Source of the DNA: Agroathelia rolfsii
Taxonomy: Eukaryota > Basidiomycota > Agaricomycetes > Amylocorticiales > Amylocorticiaceae
NCBI GenBank assembly: GCA_018343915.1
Contig: JABRWF010000001.1
Location: forward strand, 2,728,001-2,792,000
Reading direction: 5' to 3'
DNA length: 64,000 nt
This document shows positions 10,594 through 23,662 of this stretch, in pieces (position 1 is the stretch's first letter; every line of letters begins with the position of its first letter). Below the pieces are notes generated by a model, which was not told where the DNA came from, made no database searches, and was given only the letters and a program-made list of their open reading frames with translations. The position numbers and the translations under genes were made by a program.

Positions 10594-12998
10594 TCATAAT
10601 TTTTGGCGTTTGCCATGACCACGACCACTCATTACTTGGCTCTTCCTCTTGACACTTTCTACCAAGCTCTGTAAATTGCGATCTCCGCCAGAATCAGACT
10701 TTGATGCTTTCGATTCCTCCTGAACAGGTCGCTCTTGTTTTTGGCGCTTGGATCGTTCTTCCAGGAGAGCAGCCATGCTTTTTGTTTTCTTGAACCTGTA
10801 ACATAGTCAGTCAACTGCTCCAGGAGAAAAGGGCCAGAGAGTCGTACTGTGGATGGCTTGGATCAATCGCGAATGTATGATCTTCATGGATGGCTTTGAA
10901 CCGATCGTCCTTGGTGTCAATGACGAAGTCCTCCTGCAGCCCTTCACCATCACCTTCGCCTTGCTTCTTGCCTTTCTTGCCTTTGAGTTTCTTCTTTCCA
11001 CCTTTCTCGGCCTTCAAGACTGCCTTCATGTCGAAGTGCTTTACTTGTTGCTCGGCCTGGTCCGGTGCTACGAGCAATTCTAGCTCTTCCTTCGTCGAGA
11101 CCACCCTTTCTTTGGGTTCCTCGCTGCGCTTCTCGCTCTTTTTTCTTCTGTTCAAAGATGATTCGTCATTATCTTGCTCATCCTCACTCGAGTCACTCGA
11201 GTTGTCAAAGAATTCGTCCTTGGCCTTCTTGGATTCCTTGTCCGTCCCCAATGACTCCTTCGCTGCTTTGGCTTCCTCCTTCCTTTTCTTTCTCTTCTCT
11301 CGTAACTTTCTTTGGTACCTCTCCAGCGTTGTTTCGTATTGTTCTTCATTAGTTTCCGTGAGGCCTGGAGTAAATGTCACTTCCATGTCCACGTCATCCG
11401 CGTTATCGTCCTTCCCCCACCCCTCCGGCAGCTCCTCATTATTACCACTGAGAAGTAGAGCACGCAACTTGTCCCTCGAAGAAGAGGTCCTTTTGGATGA
11501 TTTTGATTTTTGCTCTCCCTCCGATTCAGACTCGGAGCCAGAGGCAATGTATGCGCGAAAATCAGCTTCCTCAATCTCTTTTTTGCTCAGAGTTCTTCGT
11601 GTTAATTGATTTCGTGCAGTGTCATCTTCGTCCCAAGTTAGTTTGACTTTTGAATGTCGGAGTGCCTGAAAAATGAAAGTAAGAAATAGGGGATTGGGTG
11701 ATGAAGAAGATGACAAACGTCAGTAACAAAATCGAGCCCTTTATTTAATTGGCTTATATTTTCGGTTGCTTCATCCCTGAAGAAAGAAACTGTTCCGTCA
11801 CCTGCCATTGAACCCTATATCCTTTTCATAAAACTCACCGGCACTCATCATCGAAAGTCATGTCATCAGGAACGAAGCTTAGGTCAAAAACATTCGCAGA
11901 CCGCTCGAGCTCAGTGCCGTCCAATTCCTCATAGATATGTGATGCCGCATCGACCGAATCCAAGGTGACGATAGCGTAGTAGTATCTGTATGATCCATGA
12001 GGACTGCTTACATAGAATGAATAAGATCAGAGCTTGCCGTAAACGCTCCAACTGATATTTCCTGAGAGCATCTTCATCGTAGACGTTCTCATCGCCCACG
12101 TCGTAGACGTTCCTCTCATTTACGTCTTCTTCTACATCGTCCTTCTTTGCGAAAATTTCTGCGGGAGGACCCTCTTTTTCCTCCCGCGCGAGCCGTTCCT
12201 TGCCAAATTCGCTGGGGTAGATGACCACACGCAGTACTTTTCCGCGCACGACCGAGCTGGCTTTGGAGACGGCCTGACCGTGCTTGCCCTTTTTCTCAGT
12301 TGTTGTATCGCGGGCAGCTGGAGGGACGTAGGGTGGTGCAGTGGGAGAGACCAGAGATGAGAATATTCGAAAGAGGTGAGCGGCACGGACATGATCCCAG
12401 TCAAGATTGACAACGGCCAAGCGTCTTGTGTGTTCAGTGTCTCTTTTGCCTTCCTCTTCCGGCTGTTCTTGTGCATAAGCAGCAACTTGAGCGTCTAGAT
12501 CCGCGAAGTTATCCTCGTCAAGGTCGATCTCAGCCTCCTCCTCGTTGAGGGTGGATTTTTTACGTGACGAATCGCCGCCTAATGTGATAACATTGTCATC
12601 TTCATCACTGTCATCGGTGACGACTTGCTCGTCTTCCTCTTCATCAGAAGACTCAAGGGTGACCTCCCCTCGAGCATAGTCTATGATGGTCTTGGGTTCC
12701 TCGGATTCATCCTCCAGTCGGTAGAAGCGACGGAGGTTATCCTGTTCATGGGTCTTTGATAAGGGCCGCCCGTACTTGTCAACGAGTGCGCCTGGGCATC
12801 AGAACAGTCAATGCATATGTGATGGAGAGGGCATAGCATCTGCAGCGATGGCATACCTTGGCCCTTTTTGGTAGACTTCTTTTTACTGGTGTCAAATATG
12901 TCCTTGAAACGCTCGTCGACGACGACCTTGTTCTGCTGCCGTCTGCGTTTGCGAAAGCGAGGATCAGTCTTGAGACGGGCAAATCTGGGGTCGGACAT
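10594..12998 (-). CDS. ESF1: Esf1 pre-rRNA processing factor
   Basis: Nucleolar protein needed for 18S rRNA maturation in the small-subunit processome. The ATG at 12998 gives MSDPRFARLKTDPRFRKRR, the family N-terminus; after the first intron comes LVDKYGRPLSKTHEQDNLRR. A long acidic stretch follows, then RLAVVNLDWDHVRAAHLFRI, the RRM-like ESF1 core (VLRVVIYPSEFGKERL; YEEDALRKYQLERLRYYYAI region) and ATLDSVDAA/ELDGTELE. The second half holds KVKLTWDEDD, several Lys/Glu-rich low-complexity blocks, and the C-terminal NUC153 domain (DDRFKAIHEDHTFAIDPSHP, then FKKTKSMAALLEERSKRQK). It ends in a basic nucleolar tail. About six short introns. The gene is divergent from the repeat-peptide gene. Confidence 0.94.
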
Positions 12999-13349
12999 GA
13001 TGATGCAAGGACAAAAAATTGGGTGCACGCGATCACGTGCATCGCGGCTGCCCTTAACGACGGGTCAATAGCGACGGACCAATCAAAGATGGCCAGTAGT
13101 ATATATACCCTCGCATGTGGTATCAGTTGCCAGTCTCGTTCCCGAACCCTCGTCTTTCTCTCCCTTCAGTCAGTATCCCCGTCCCCCTCCAGTGTCTTAG
13201 CCTGACTAACTCTCTTCCAACAGCTTTCTTTCTTGTCGCTGTGCGACTTTCCTTGCTTTCAATTTCCATTCAGCTTTCCTCTGCGTCTGGTCTACGTCGA
13301 CCCAGCCACTTCCATCTATCCATTTCGTAGCATTGTTATTCAAATCGCC
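12999..13349 (+). promoter_or_regulatory. Strong promoter of the repeat-peptide gene (shared with ESF1)
   Basis: 351 bp between divergent ATGs. On the plus strand: a CCAAT at 13079-13083, a clear TATA box (tatatata) at 13100-13107, and a long pyrimidine-rich leader from about 13140 to 13330. A TATA box plus CT-rich leader is the usual mark of highly expressed secreted-protein genes in fungi. No counterpart TATA is seen on the ESF1 side. Confidence 0.7.
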
Positions 13350-14223
13350 ATGTTTTCCCGTCGTATCACGGCTTTTGCTGCTGCCGCTGCCCTTTTTGCT
13401 GGCCAGGTTCTGTCTGTGCCTTTGCCCATGCCTATGGAGGTATGTATATGCGCTGTTAGATGATCTATAGTACTAATGTCAATGTTCACAAATCAACTTA
13501 TAGAGAGCATTTGAGGCCCGGAATGAGCTCGATTTCATTCCCGTTCGCCGAACACTGAACTACTTTGAGGCGCGCGCCATCAACACCATCCCCGCTCAGG
13601 ATCCTACCATGTCTCCGGATGGCACGATCGTTCCTTACAGCAACAACCAGAAACGTGCCATTAATAACATCCCTGCAGAGGATCCCACCATGTCGTTGGA
13701 CGGCACAATTGTTCCTTACAGCAACAACCAGAAGCGGGCTATCAACAACATTCCTGCCGAGGATCCTACGATGTCGCTAGATGGTACTATTGTTCCTTAT
13801 AGCAATAACCAGAAGCGTGCCATCAATACAATTCCTGCTCAGGACCCAACCATGTCTCCGGATGGCACGATTGTCCCCTATAGTAATAACCAGAAGCGGG
13901 CTATCAACACAATTCCTGCTGAAGATCCCACTATGTCTCTAGACGGCACGATCGTTCCTTACAGCAACAATCAGAAGCGGGCTATCAACAACATTCCTGC
14001 CGAGGATCCTACGATGTCGCTAGATGGTACTATTGTTCCCTATAGCAATAATCAGAAGCGTGCCATCAATACGATTCCTGCTCAGGACCCAACCATGTCC
14101 CCGGATGGCACAATCGTCCCCTACAGTAACAACCAGAAGAGGGCAATCAACACCGTCCCTGCTCAGGATGCTACCATGTCGTTGGATGGCACCATTGTTC
14201 CCTATAGCAACAATCAGGCTTAA
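13350..14223 (+). CDS. Secreted repeat precursor, kexin-processed peptide (KEP-type)
   Basis: Two exons, 13350-13439 and 13504-14223, with a GT-AG intron (branch-point actaat visible), encode 269 residues. Residues 1-22 form a signal peptide (MFSRRITAF, then an Ala-rich core, LSV). A short pro-region contains Arg-Arg (PVRRTLNYF) and ends EAR. The rest is eight tandem 27-residue units beginning AIN[NT]IPA[EQ]DPTMS, then [PL], ending DGTIVPYSNNQKR. Seven units end in Lys-Arg, the Kex2 site; the last ends QA and stop. Cleavage at KR and trimming would release eight near-identical 25-residue peptides, each with one Tyr and no Cys. Such KR-punctuated repeats are known for alpha-factor pheromones, Ustilago Rep1 repellents and dikaritin RiPP precursors; I cannot assign it to any of these by sequence. 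No tailoring enzyme was found beside it. The secretion and cleavage are inferred. Confidence 0.88.
13576..14223 (+). repeat. Eight 81-bp in-frame tandem repeats
   Basis: Units start at 13576, 13657, 13738, 13819, 13900, 13981, 14062 and 14143. Each is exactly 81 bp, with no length variation. Subtypes by residues 4/8/14 run T-Q-P, N-E-L, N-E-L, T-Q-P, T-E-L, N-E-L, T-Q-P, T-Q-L. Units 3-4 and 6-7 are almost identical in DNA, which points to duplication of a 243-bp (three-unit) block. Confidence 0.95.
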
Positions 14224-15271
14224 GGGAGTGAGGTGAATGATGATACTATAGTCGTGAAACATGATTGGCCCATTTTTTTTTCTCACTGAAAAGCGACTTG
14301 ATGGTTTCCAGAAATCACATATGGCGGTGTGATATGTGATGTTACTTGATGGATTAATGGATATATTACGTCGGCCATTTCACTCTTTTTTTGCTCCATT
14401 ATTTTTGTAGTAGAGTAGTATCGCTGAATGAAGTTGGAATTCTTTCATATTTTGTACGCCATAGGAGCATCAATGCAACTTGTGATCTTGAGAGGTTCCG
14501 TCATCTCTAGACATTGAGAGGATTTTTGTCACCGAGAATCATCAGGTGTCGTGTTTTTGATGGCATCAAGCGATTTACATGATCAACATGAAATGGTCAG
14601 CGTAAGGCAGTAAGCCTTTTGCGAAACTGGCGACAGTCACAATGGAAGTCGTGATCAAACGCAAGAATGATGTTAGCTCCCGGAACCTCATTTGTTTAAG
14701 CTTACTGCATTCATGACTCTTGACAAACCCGAATTCGTCGGAGGCAACAAAAGATGAATATTATTGAATCAAATCGTCGGTACTATGACATATGACCTAC
14801 GCATAGAAATAAACTCCCTCTGTCACAAGTACGAAGAGGACAATCAGAAAGTGACCCCTAGTATGGCTCGTAGATACTAGTACTACTAATATTCTGGGGG
14901 GTATTCGTCCTCAAAGTTTCGAGATTGATGGTGTAGCTCTGTTGCTAATAGCAAGCTCTCAAATCATGTATAGATTGAGATGATCCGCATTGCGATGCGA
15001 CACAGCGATTCGCAGCCAACAGATACAGATGACCGTACTCATCTATACAGAACAAGAAATTACATACTCATCATGAAGTAAAATCAATTTCGGCAACGAA
15101 AGAGTATCGAATAATAATTGTTAACATCATGATACTCTGTTCATTCGCATGAGCTGATCAACAAAAACAGTTTATCTTTGTGATTCCAAAGAAAACATAC
15201 AAACTTTTGTAAAAATGCAAAGATTATTTGATTGATTGATTACCCAAGCTTGGAAATAGGGAGATAGGCCC
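14224..15271. other. Gene-free region downstream of the repeat-peptide gene
   Basis: About 1 kb containing the 3' UTR of the repeat-peptide gene; AT-rich, with a T9 run near 14273-14281. Numerous stops in all frames; I see no exon. Confidence 0.5.
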
Positions 15272-15466
15272 TCAATTGGTGGCCGTGAGAAACACCAACG
15301 CCCAATCACGGAAGTGCATCTCGGGGCCGTAGATGGAAATGCCGTTGGCCTCAACAACAGTGGCATGATTGGCGATTGTAGTTGCCAAGGCGGCCAGACC
15401 GAGAATTGTTGGAAAGACGAACCGGAACTTTGCCCAGCGAATGGAGGTGGTTGATATTGGCTGCAT
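15272..15466 (-). CDS. Possible small one-TM protein (64 aa), uncertain
   Basis: A short minus-strand frame starting MQPISTTSIRWAKFRF, with one hydrophobic stretch (FVFPTILGLAALATTIA, residues about 16-32) and a polar end (FRDWALVFLTATN). No family is recognised. There is a possible splice acceptor just upstream, so it could be the last exon of a small membrane-protein gene or a relic. It stands alone in a 2.4 kb region without other genes. Confidence 0.2.
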   Translation of the reverse strand: MQPISTTSIRWAKFRFVFPTILGLAALATTIANHATVVEANGISIYGPEMHFRDWALVFLTATN

Positions 15467-18079
<2,613 letters not shown>

Positions 18080-18536
18080 TTTTTATTCTATCGTTATTGG
18101 ATTCAACTTGGTCCACCTATTTATTATCTTATGGTTTATTCTTTCATTCCCTTTCTTTCTTTTATTTCTACTCGATCGTATATGCCCAAGCACACAACCC
18201 TCTAACTATGTATTTTATCTTCATGTTTCCCTGGAAATCCAAAATTCAAAATATATGTCAAATTGAAAGAAGAAAGTGAACAAACTAAACCGCAAGGTAG
18301 GTACTGTAAAGGTGTTCTTGATAATATACAAGAGGTTGTATTTCGAGGAACTGTTCAAAGGATACAAACAAATCCATATGGAGAGGAGCGCGGAGGAAAG
18401 CCCAAGGGGTGAAGGAGAATGCTGAAATTACGGAATAAGTCAACGGAGGAGGGTGGCGCGATCAATGGTTGAAGGTTTCAAGAGAAAATGCAGATATCTG
18501 AGAGGCATAACAAGGTATGATGGATAAAAAATGCTG
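18080..18536. other. Convergent 3' region, MAP kinase / SAP protein
   Basis: About 460 bp between two convergent stops. AT-rich just after the MAP kinase stop (18080-18260). It may contain the true last MAP kinase exon if the intron starting at 18056 is real; no other coding signal. Confidence 0.45.
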
Positions 18537-21111
18537 TTAAAATCTCCCCCCAGTCCAAAACCCAGAAGCAACGCCCTCAACACCAAAGTCGCCAAAGCGG
18601 GAGTCGTTCTCGAGCTCGGTGCCATAAAGTGTTCGCGTAATGGGCAAGTTGTCATGGGTTTCTCCCTCTCGGATAGGGACAGGGATCATCCCCATCTGAG
18701 TACCGATTTCGGTGCTGGACAGCGTGCGGCCAACCACGGGTGCTTTCTTGGCCTTCGCCTTTTTGCGCGAGGGCTTGGAGGCAGATGCACTGTCTTTCTG
18801 TTTGCTACCAGCACCTCCCTCGTCGTCCTCCGAAACGTCATCACTATCATCATCGCTGTCGTCATCAGATATAGAGCCTGGCTTGATACCACCACCATCT
18901 CTAGGTTGTGATTTCGGCCGGCGTGATGGCAACCCGGGGTAATGTCTAGCAGGCCCAACAGGAGAGGGCGACTGAGGCGCCTGAGGAAAGGGAAATGGCC
19001 CCAAATTACTTGGGAAGAAAGAGTGCGCAGGGGTTGAAGTGGGCATAAACGGGTATCCAAAGGGTTCAGGATTACTTGGTGCGTCATCACTAGGGGGCAT
19101 TGGCGCTCGTATTAGAGGTCCATCATGAGTCATGTCTGGTGACATCCCAAAACCAGGGCCGAAAAGCTGTAGATGATCCGTGCGTGGAGGTGAATCGAAG
19201 CCAGTGCTAGGTGGGGGTGGACGCGGCTCTACGTCGGTATAGATCGAATAGCCAGCCCGAGCGGACACATGAAAATTGGTAGGTGCCTTAGCCGCTGGGG
19301 GTTCACTGGTTTCCGTGTCAGCTGTAAGTTTAGGGCGTTTCTTGTCCGGAAGAGCATCGCTTTGGCTAGCCCCCAGTTCAGAAGTTTGGTCGTCATCATG
19401 CACCTCAACGAAACCACCAATGTCACTCATGGAGTCATGGGACCGCTTTAAGTGTCTCGGAGCAAATCCTGGGTGAGGCGCAATAGCTGGTGGTTGTGAC
19501 GGAATACCGGACATGCCAATAGGAGTTACAAAGTTTTCTCTGCTTTGAATGTTAGGATACTGTCATGCATGAATGAATTTAGGCATCTTACTTTGCAGGG
19601 GGGTTTTTCTTGAGTTCTTCAGGTGTAGATGTATGTGGCACCTCAGCTAATGAAATTGAGCCGGTCGTAACCATTGTCTTCAACTCCAAGAACTGAGTCT
19701 TGAGGGAACCAATCGCATTTAATTCGCTCTGAAGCTGCTGTACTTGGTTGCTAAGGGTAGCTATTTTTTCTTGTGCTGCACTCCAATGAGCTTCCAAGAG
19801 TTTAAGCCGAGAGAGTTCGATATTCATCGCCTCAATTTGATCTCGCAAGGGTTGCGTCTGTCGTGAAGTGAGATAGGAGGATGAAATTGATAAAGATAGT
19901 CACTTACAGCTATCTGAATCCTTTCGTCCAGCGGGTCGGCAGAGGATAACGCCACCTGAGCATTGTCAGGTCTTGCAATTTGCTCCAGAGCTGTCTGCTG
20001 GTCTCCTATGGGTGAGAGTTGATCTGCATGAATGGTATTGAGCTGGGATGATGAGAAGGGGAATGAGTAATACAAACCACTGGGCTCTGCCTCCGGCAAC
20101 ACTTCTAAATAGCACTGAATATAGATTCATCAAGTGAAGTGAGTAAGACACACCTTCTTCAATCGTAGCCTCCACGGTTTTGACTGTTTTGCTTGGTCTG
20201 ATTCGGCTTGGTTTCGGAATACTGCTGGATTTACGTGCCCCGGTCCCGCCTGCAATCACAGGTCGCCCAACCCCAAGCCTAGTTTGCATTTCCTTCGCTT
20301 TGCGTGTGCGAGGAGTAGGGGCAACCACTACCGGCTCACTGACTGGAGGCGGCGGCACAGGTTGATAATTAACATTATTGTCATCATCATCGTCGTCGTC
20401 ATCTGTATCATGAATAATAACAGATCCTGTCGACACGCCGCGTGCCCGAGCAGACGATCTGCTAGACACACGACGAGAAACCGGCTTGTTCGAATTAGGT
20501 TGGCCCAACTTTGATGCTTGGTGTTGTTGGTCGGGTACAGGTGCCACAACAGGGGCGTCTCTGGAAGAGGTCGCTGTTGGTTGTATGGTTGCCTGGAACA
20601 AGAATGCGCTTGGTTGGGCTTGTTGCGAGGGTGGCGGACGTCTTGAAGAAGGTGGTGGCTGGGATTGTCTGGTTATCGTTGGCCTAGGGAGTCGGGCAGT
20701 GGAGGGCGGGGGCTGAGATTGTCTCGCGGGTGGCGCTATTGTCCCAGGACGGTTGTTATAGGAAGACGCTGGTCGATGTATAGGATGTGGGTGACTGGTG
20801 TGTGCCAACATGAGTGACAAAGTAGCATATATGCTGGGTGCAACGCACTGTACTGAGTCCAGAAGGAGGTCAATGATAGCTTCCGTCTTGAGATTTGCCT
20901 TGACACCGTAATCCTGGATGCCGCATTTGATCCGTTAGAACGCCTCCTGATCATTTACATGTTTGTTAGGTAAGGAAATGCACCTTGCACAGTTTCTGGA
21001 GGTCAGAGCGCTTCATCGCCTGTGGGAGAGCAAGAGGAGTCAGACTGTAGCACAGAGGGAGCGCGGAGATTGTATGCAGACCTCAAGGGCGGCGCGATCT
21101 GGCGCAGGCAT
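18537..21111 (-). CDS. SAP-domain nuclear protein of unknown function with a coiled coil
   Basis: The ATG at 21111 opens MPAPDRAALE; the next two small exons complete a SAP-type helix pair (AMKRSDLQKLCK joined to DYGVKANLKTEAIIDLLLDS), suggesting chromatin or nucleic-acid binding. A Pro/Ser/Gln-rich region follows, with an AT-hook-like GVGRPVIAG and a short acidic D-run. Then comes a coiled coil of about 60 residues (RDQIEAMNIELSRLK, ATLSNQVQQLQSEL). The last exon, about 325 residues, is disordered, with acidic (SDDDSDDDSDD) and basic (KPSRKKAKAKKAP) stretches. It closes with an unusually orderly segment (IPVPIREGETHDNLPITRTL, YGTELENDSRFGDFGVEGVA). That C-terminal block looks like a conserved domain, but I cannot name it. 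Divergent from the lactate dehydrogenase gene (228 bp apart). Confidence 0.75.
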
Positions 21112-21339
21112 TGGTGGCAATTAAGTCCAGTCTGGATGATGACGGTCAAGGTTCAAGTTCTTTACGCCCAACAAACGCGTCCGCCCGGAGACACGTGAGC
21201 AGCCACGTGACCTAATGGACATGAATCCAGCCTCGGCTCTCCCGGACCGGCACTGTACACGGGGTCCTCGCCTGTATTTTGATGAGCATATATAGCGACC
21301 CAAAGCGGACATGCGTTCAAGTAAGTACTCTATTCTACC

Positions 21340-23447
21340 ATGTCACTCACCCTCCAGCAAGTTGCTCAGCACAATAACGAAAAGTACGAGTCGAGCTCGT
21401 TTTTTGTGCAAATTGACTTATCATGATATTGCCTAGGTCCTGCTGGGTCATCATAGAAAATAAGGTCTATGATGTCACGGAGTTTCTTTCCGTACGGGGT
21501 AATATCTTTGTTGTCATATTCTAACCGTTCTGAATTCAGGTGTACTAGGAACACCCCGGAGGGGCCAAAATCATTCTCAAGTATGCAGGGCGAGATGCTA
21601 CTTCCGCCTATAAGCCCATACATCCTTCCGATGCACTCGACAAAAATCTACCTGCGGACAAGCACCTTGGTTCATTGGACGCCTCGTCGTCTACGAAGCT
21701 GCAAGAGCAGCAGCGCAATGTACCAAAGACAAAGGATCAACTCAGGGTTGAGAAGGCTAGGAAGGAGCTCCCACCGCTATCGCACATGATCAGCATAAAA
21801 GATCTCACGGTACGTTGTTACTCTTGCTAACCCCCACATTAGAGTTTTCATATTTAAAACTGTCCAGCAAACCGCTATCAAAGTGATGTCTTACAAAGCT
21901 CATGCTTACTACTCGTCTGCTGCAGACGATGAAATTGGTACGTTGGCCCAGTTCCGTGCAAACGTGATTGGCGTTGAACATATTTTTTGCAGCCGCTGAC
22001 GAAAATGCCCGCGCCTTCTCTCGTTTCTTCTTCAATGCTCGGGTTATGCGACCCGTTTCTACAGCGGATATATCAACAACCATCCTCGGATTCAAATCTA
22101 GCATCCCCGTGTTTGTTAGTGGTGCTGCTCTTGCCAAGCTTGGACATCCCAATGGTAGGTACTTCATTCAAGGTACTCTACTTTCTGCTGACTTCTGTGG
22201 TGTTAGGCGAAGCCAACATTACCGTAGGCGCACATCATACGGGCATCATCCAGATGGTTTCTTCCAACGCTTCTCTGTCCTATGCCGAGATTGCTGCTGC
22301 GAGGCCGTCCCCAGACCAAGTGTTGTTTTTCCAGTTGTATAAGCAAAAGGACGACGCCGCAGCCTTGGATCGTGTCCACACCGCAGAAGAGCTGGGATAC
22401 AAGGCCATTTTTCTTACTGTTGACGCCCTGGTTGCTGGTTCACGTGAGCGAGACATTAAGGCTCCCTGGGTGGAAGAAGAATTAGAACGCGCGGGAACGG
22501 AGGAAGGCAAGAAGGAACATACTGCTGGCGAAACACCCAAGACGTTTGATGATTTGAGTAAGATTGAAGATGACACGGATAATACCAATGGCACAGCGGG
22601 AGCGCTAATAGCGAACACTGATATGGATATGACATGGGAACGTACTGTCCCCTGGCTGAGAAGTGTAACAAAGTTGCCCATAGTCATCAAGGGTATTCAG
22701 TGTGTAGAGGACGCTGTGTTGGCTGCAGAAGCAGGCGTTGACGGCATTCTTATCTCAAACCACGGAGGTGAGCTATCATATATTATATCTATGTCCAGTT
22801 ACTAATATATCTTAATTTAGGTCGTCAACTCGATTAGTACGGACAGCTCTTATATATATCTAAACCAGAAGCTCATCAAACCTAGCTCTATGCCAAGCCT
22901 TGAGGTTCTATACAAACTTCGCAAACAACGTCCAGACGTATTTGATAAAGTCGAAGGTAAGCCCCTCAATTCCGACCGCCTTGTTTACACATTAACCATT
23001 TTGAAAACCAGTTTACATGGATGGCGGCGTCAGACGTGGAACTGGTGAGTAAATCACTACTATATTAAGATATACGCTATTGAGCTTAGGCCTGTTGATA
23101 GATGTTCTCAAGGCCCTCTGTCTCGGTGCCACCGCCGTTGGCATGGGACGTCCATTCCTTTATGCACAAAGCGTACGTCCGATCTCTAAAAAGCTCTCAA
23201 TTTCACGCCCCATGACAATGAAAACCATAATCATTTAGGCCTACGGCTCTTCTGGCGTCGTCAAATTGGTCCGCATCCTAGAGCGAGAAATCAAGACGGC
23301 TATGCAACTAATTGGTGCGAAGAATGTCAAGGAACTTGTTCCAGAAATGGTGAGTGGTTTTCCCTTTAGGTCAAGACACAAGCATCAACTCATACAATCA
23401 CTCAGATCGAACGTGTCGACTGGCAGCCTTTACCATCCAAGTTGTAA
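21340..23447 (+). CDS. Flavocytochrome b2-type L-lactate dehydrogenase (FMN + cytochrome b5 domains)
   Basis: Oxidises L-lactate (or a related 2-hydroxy acid) to the keto acid, passing electrons from FMN through heme b to cytochrome c. Exon 1 (21340-21383) and exon 2 (21437-21491) give MSLTLQQVAQHNNEKSCWVI then ENKVYDVTEFLS; exon 3 opens EHPGGAKIILKYAGRDA, with the heme-ligand His of HPGG. The FMN barrel shows AKLGHPNGEANIT, FQLYKQKDD, AIFLTVDALVAGSRERDIK, PIVIKGIQCVEDA, the catalytic His in ISNHGGRQLDYS, YMDGGVRRGTDVLKALCLGA and VGMGRPFLYA. It ends IERVDWQPLPSKL. The HGG exon needs two closely spaced introns (near 22770-22820 and 22842-22888) to avoid a stop. No mitochondrial presequence precedes the heme domain, unlike yeast Cyb2. 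Confidence 0.93.
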
Positions 23448-23662
23448 AACAACACAGAACAATTTGTTATATCTTTTTTTTTGTAGCCGTAGAAACATAT
23501 CGGTGTTTATGTAGAGCATTTTCAATTGGATTAAAGGATACAGACGGAAATACCGTTCAGTGAGCGTAATTTACAAAAGGTGCTAGATATTACACGCTTT
23601 AACGGCTCCAAAGAAATGAAAAAAGTTAATGTATGATATTAAGAAACTAGCAGAAATCCTAT

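Noticed and set aside
10890..11609. 239-codon Ser/Leu-rich plus-strand frame
   Set aside because: Mirror image of the Lys/Glu-rich ESF1 exon on the minus strand; it has no start context, introns or family.
13576..14223. Reading the repeat protein as a hydrophobin, silk-like wall protein or CaaX pheromone
   Set aside because: No Cys at all (hydrophobins need eight), no CaaX end, and the dibasic Lys-Arg closing each unit fits proteolytic release better than a structural fibre.
14020..14286. Minus-strand frame across the peptide repeats
   Set aside because: It exists only because the repeats are 81 bp (a multiple of three) and antisense to the true frame, which has a signal peptide and KR sites.
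21312..21340. Upstream ATG (21311) as start of the lactate dehydrogenase
   Set aside because: Out of frame with the heme domain, and splicing at its gtaagt donor to the next AG does not restore the frame.
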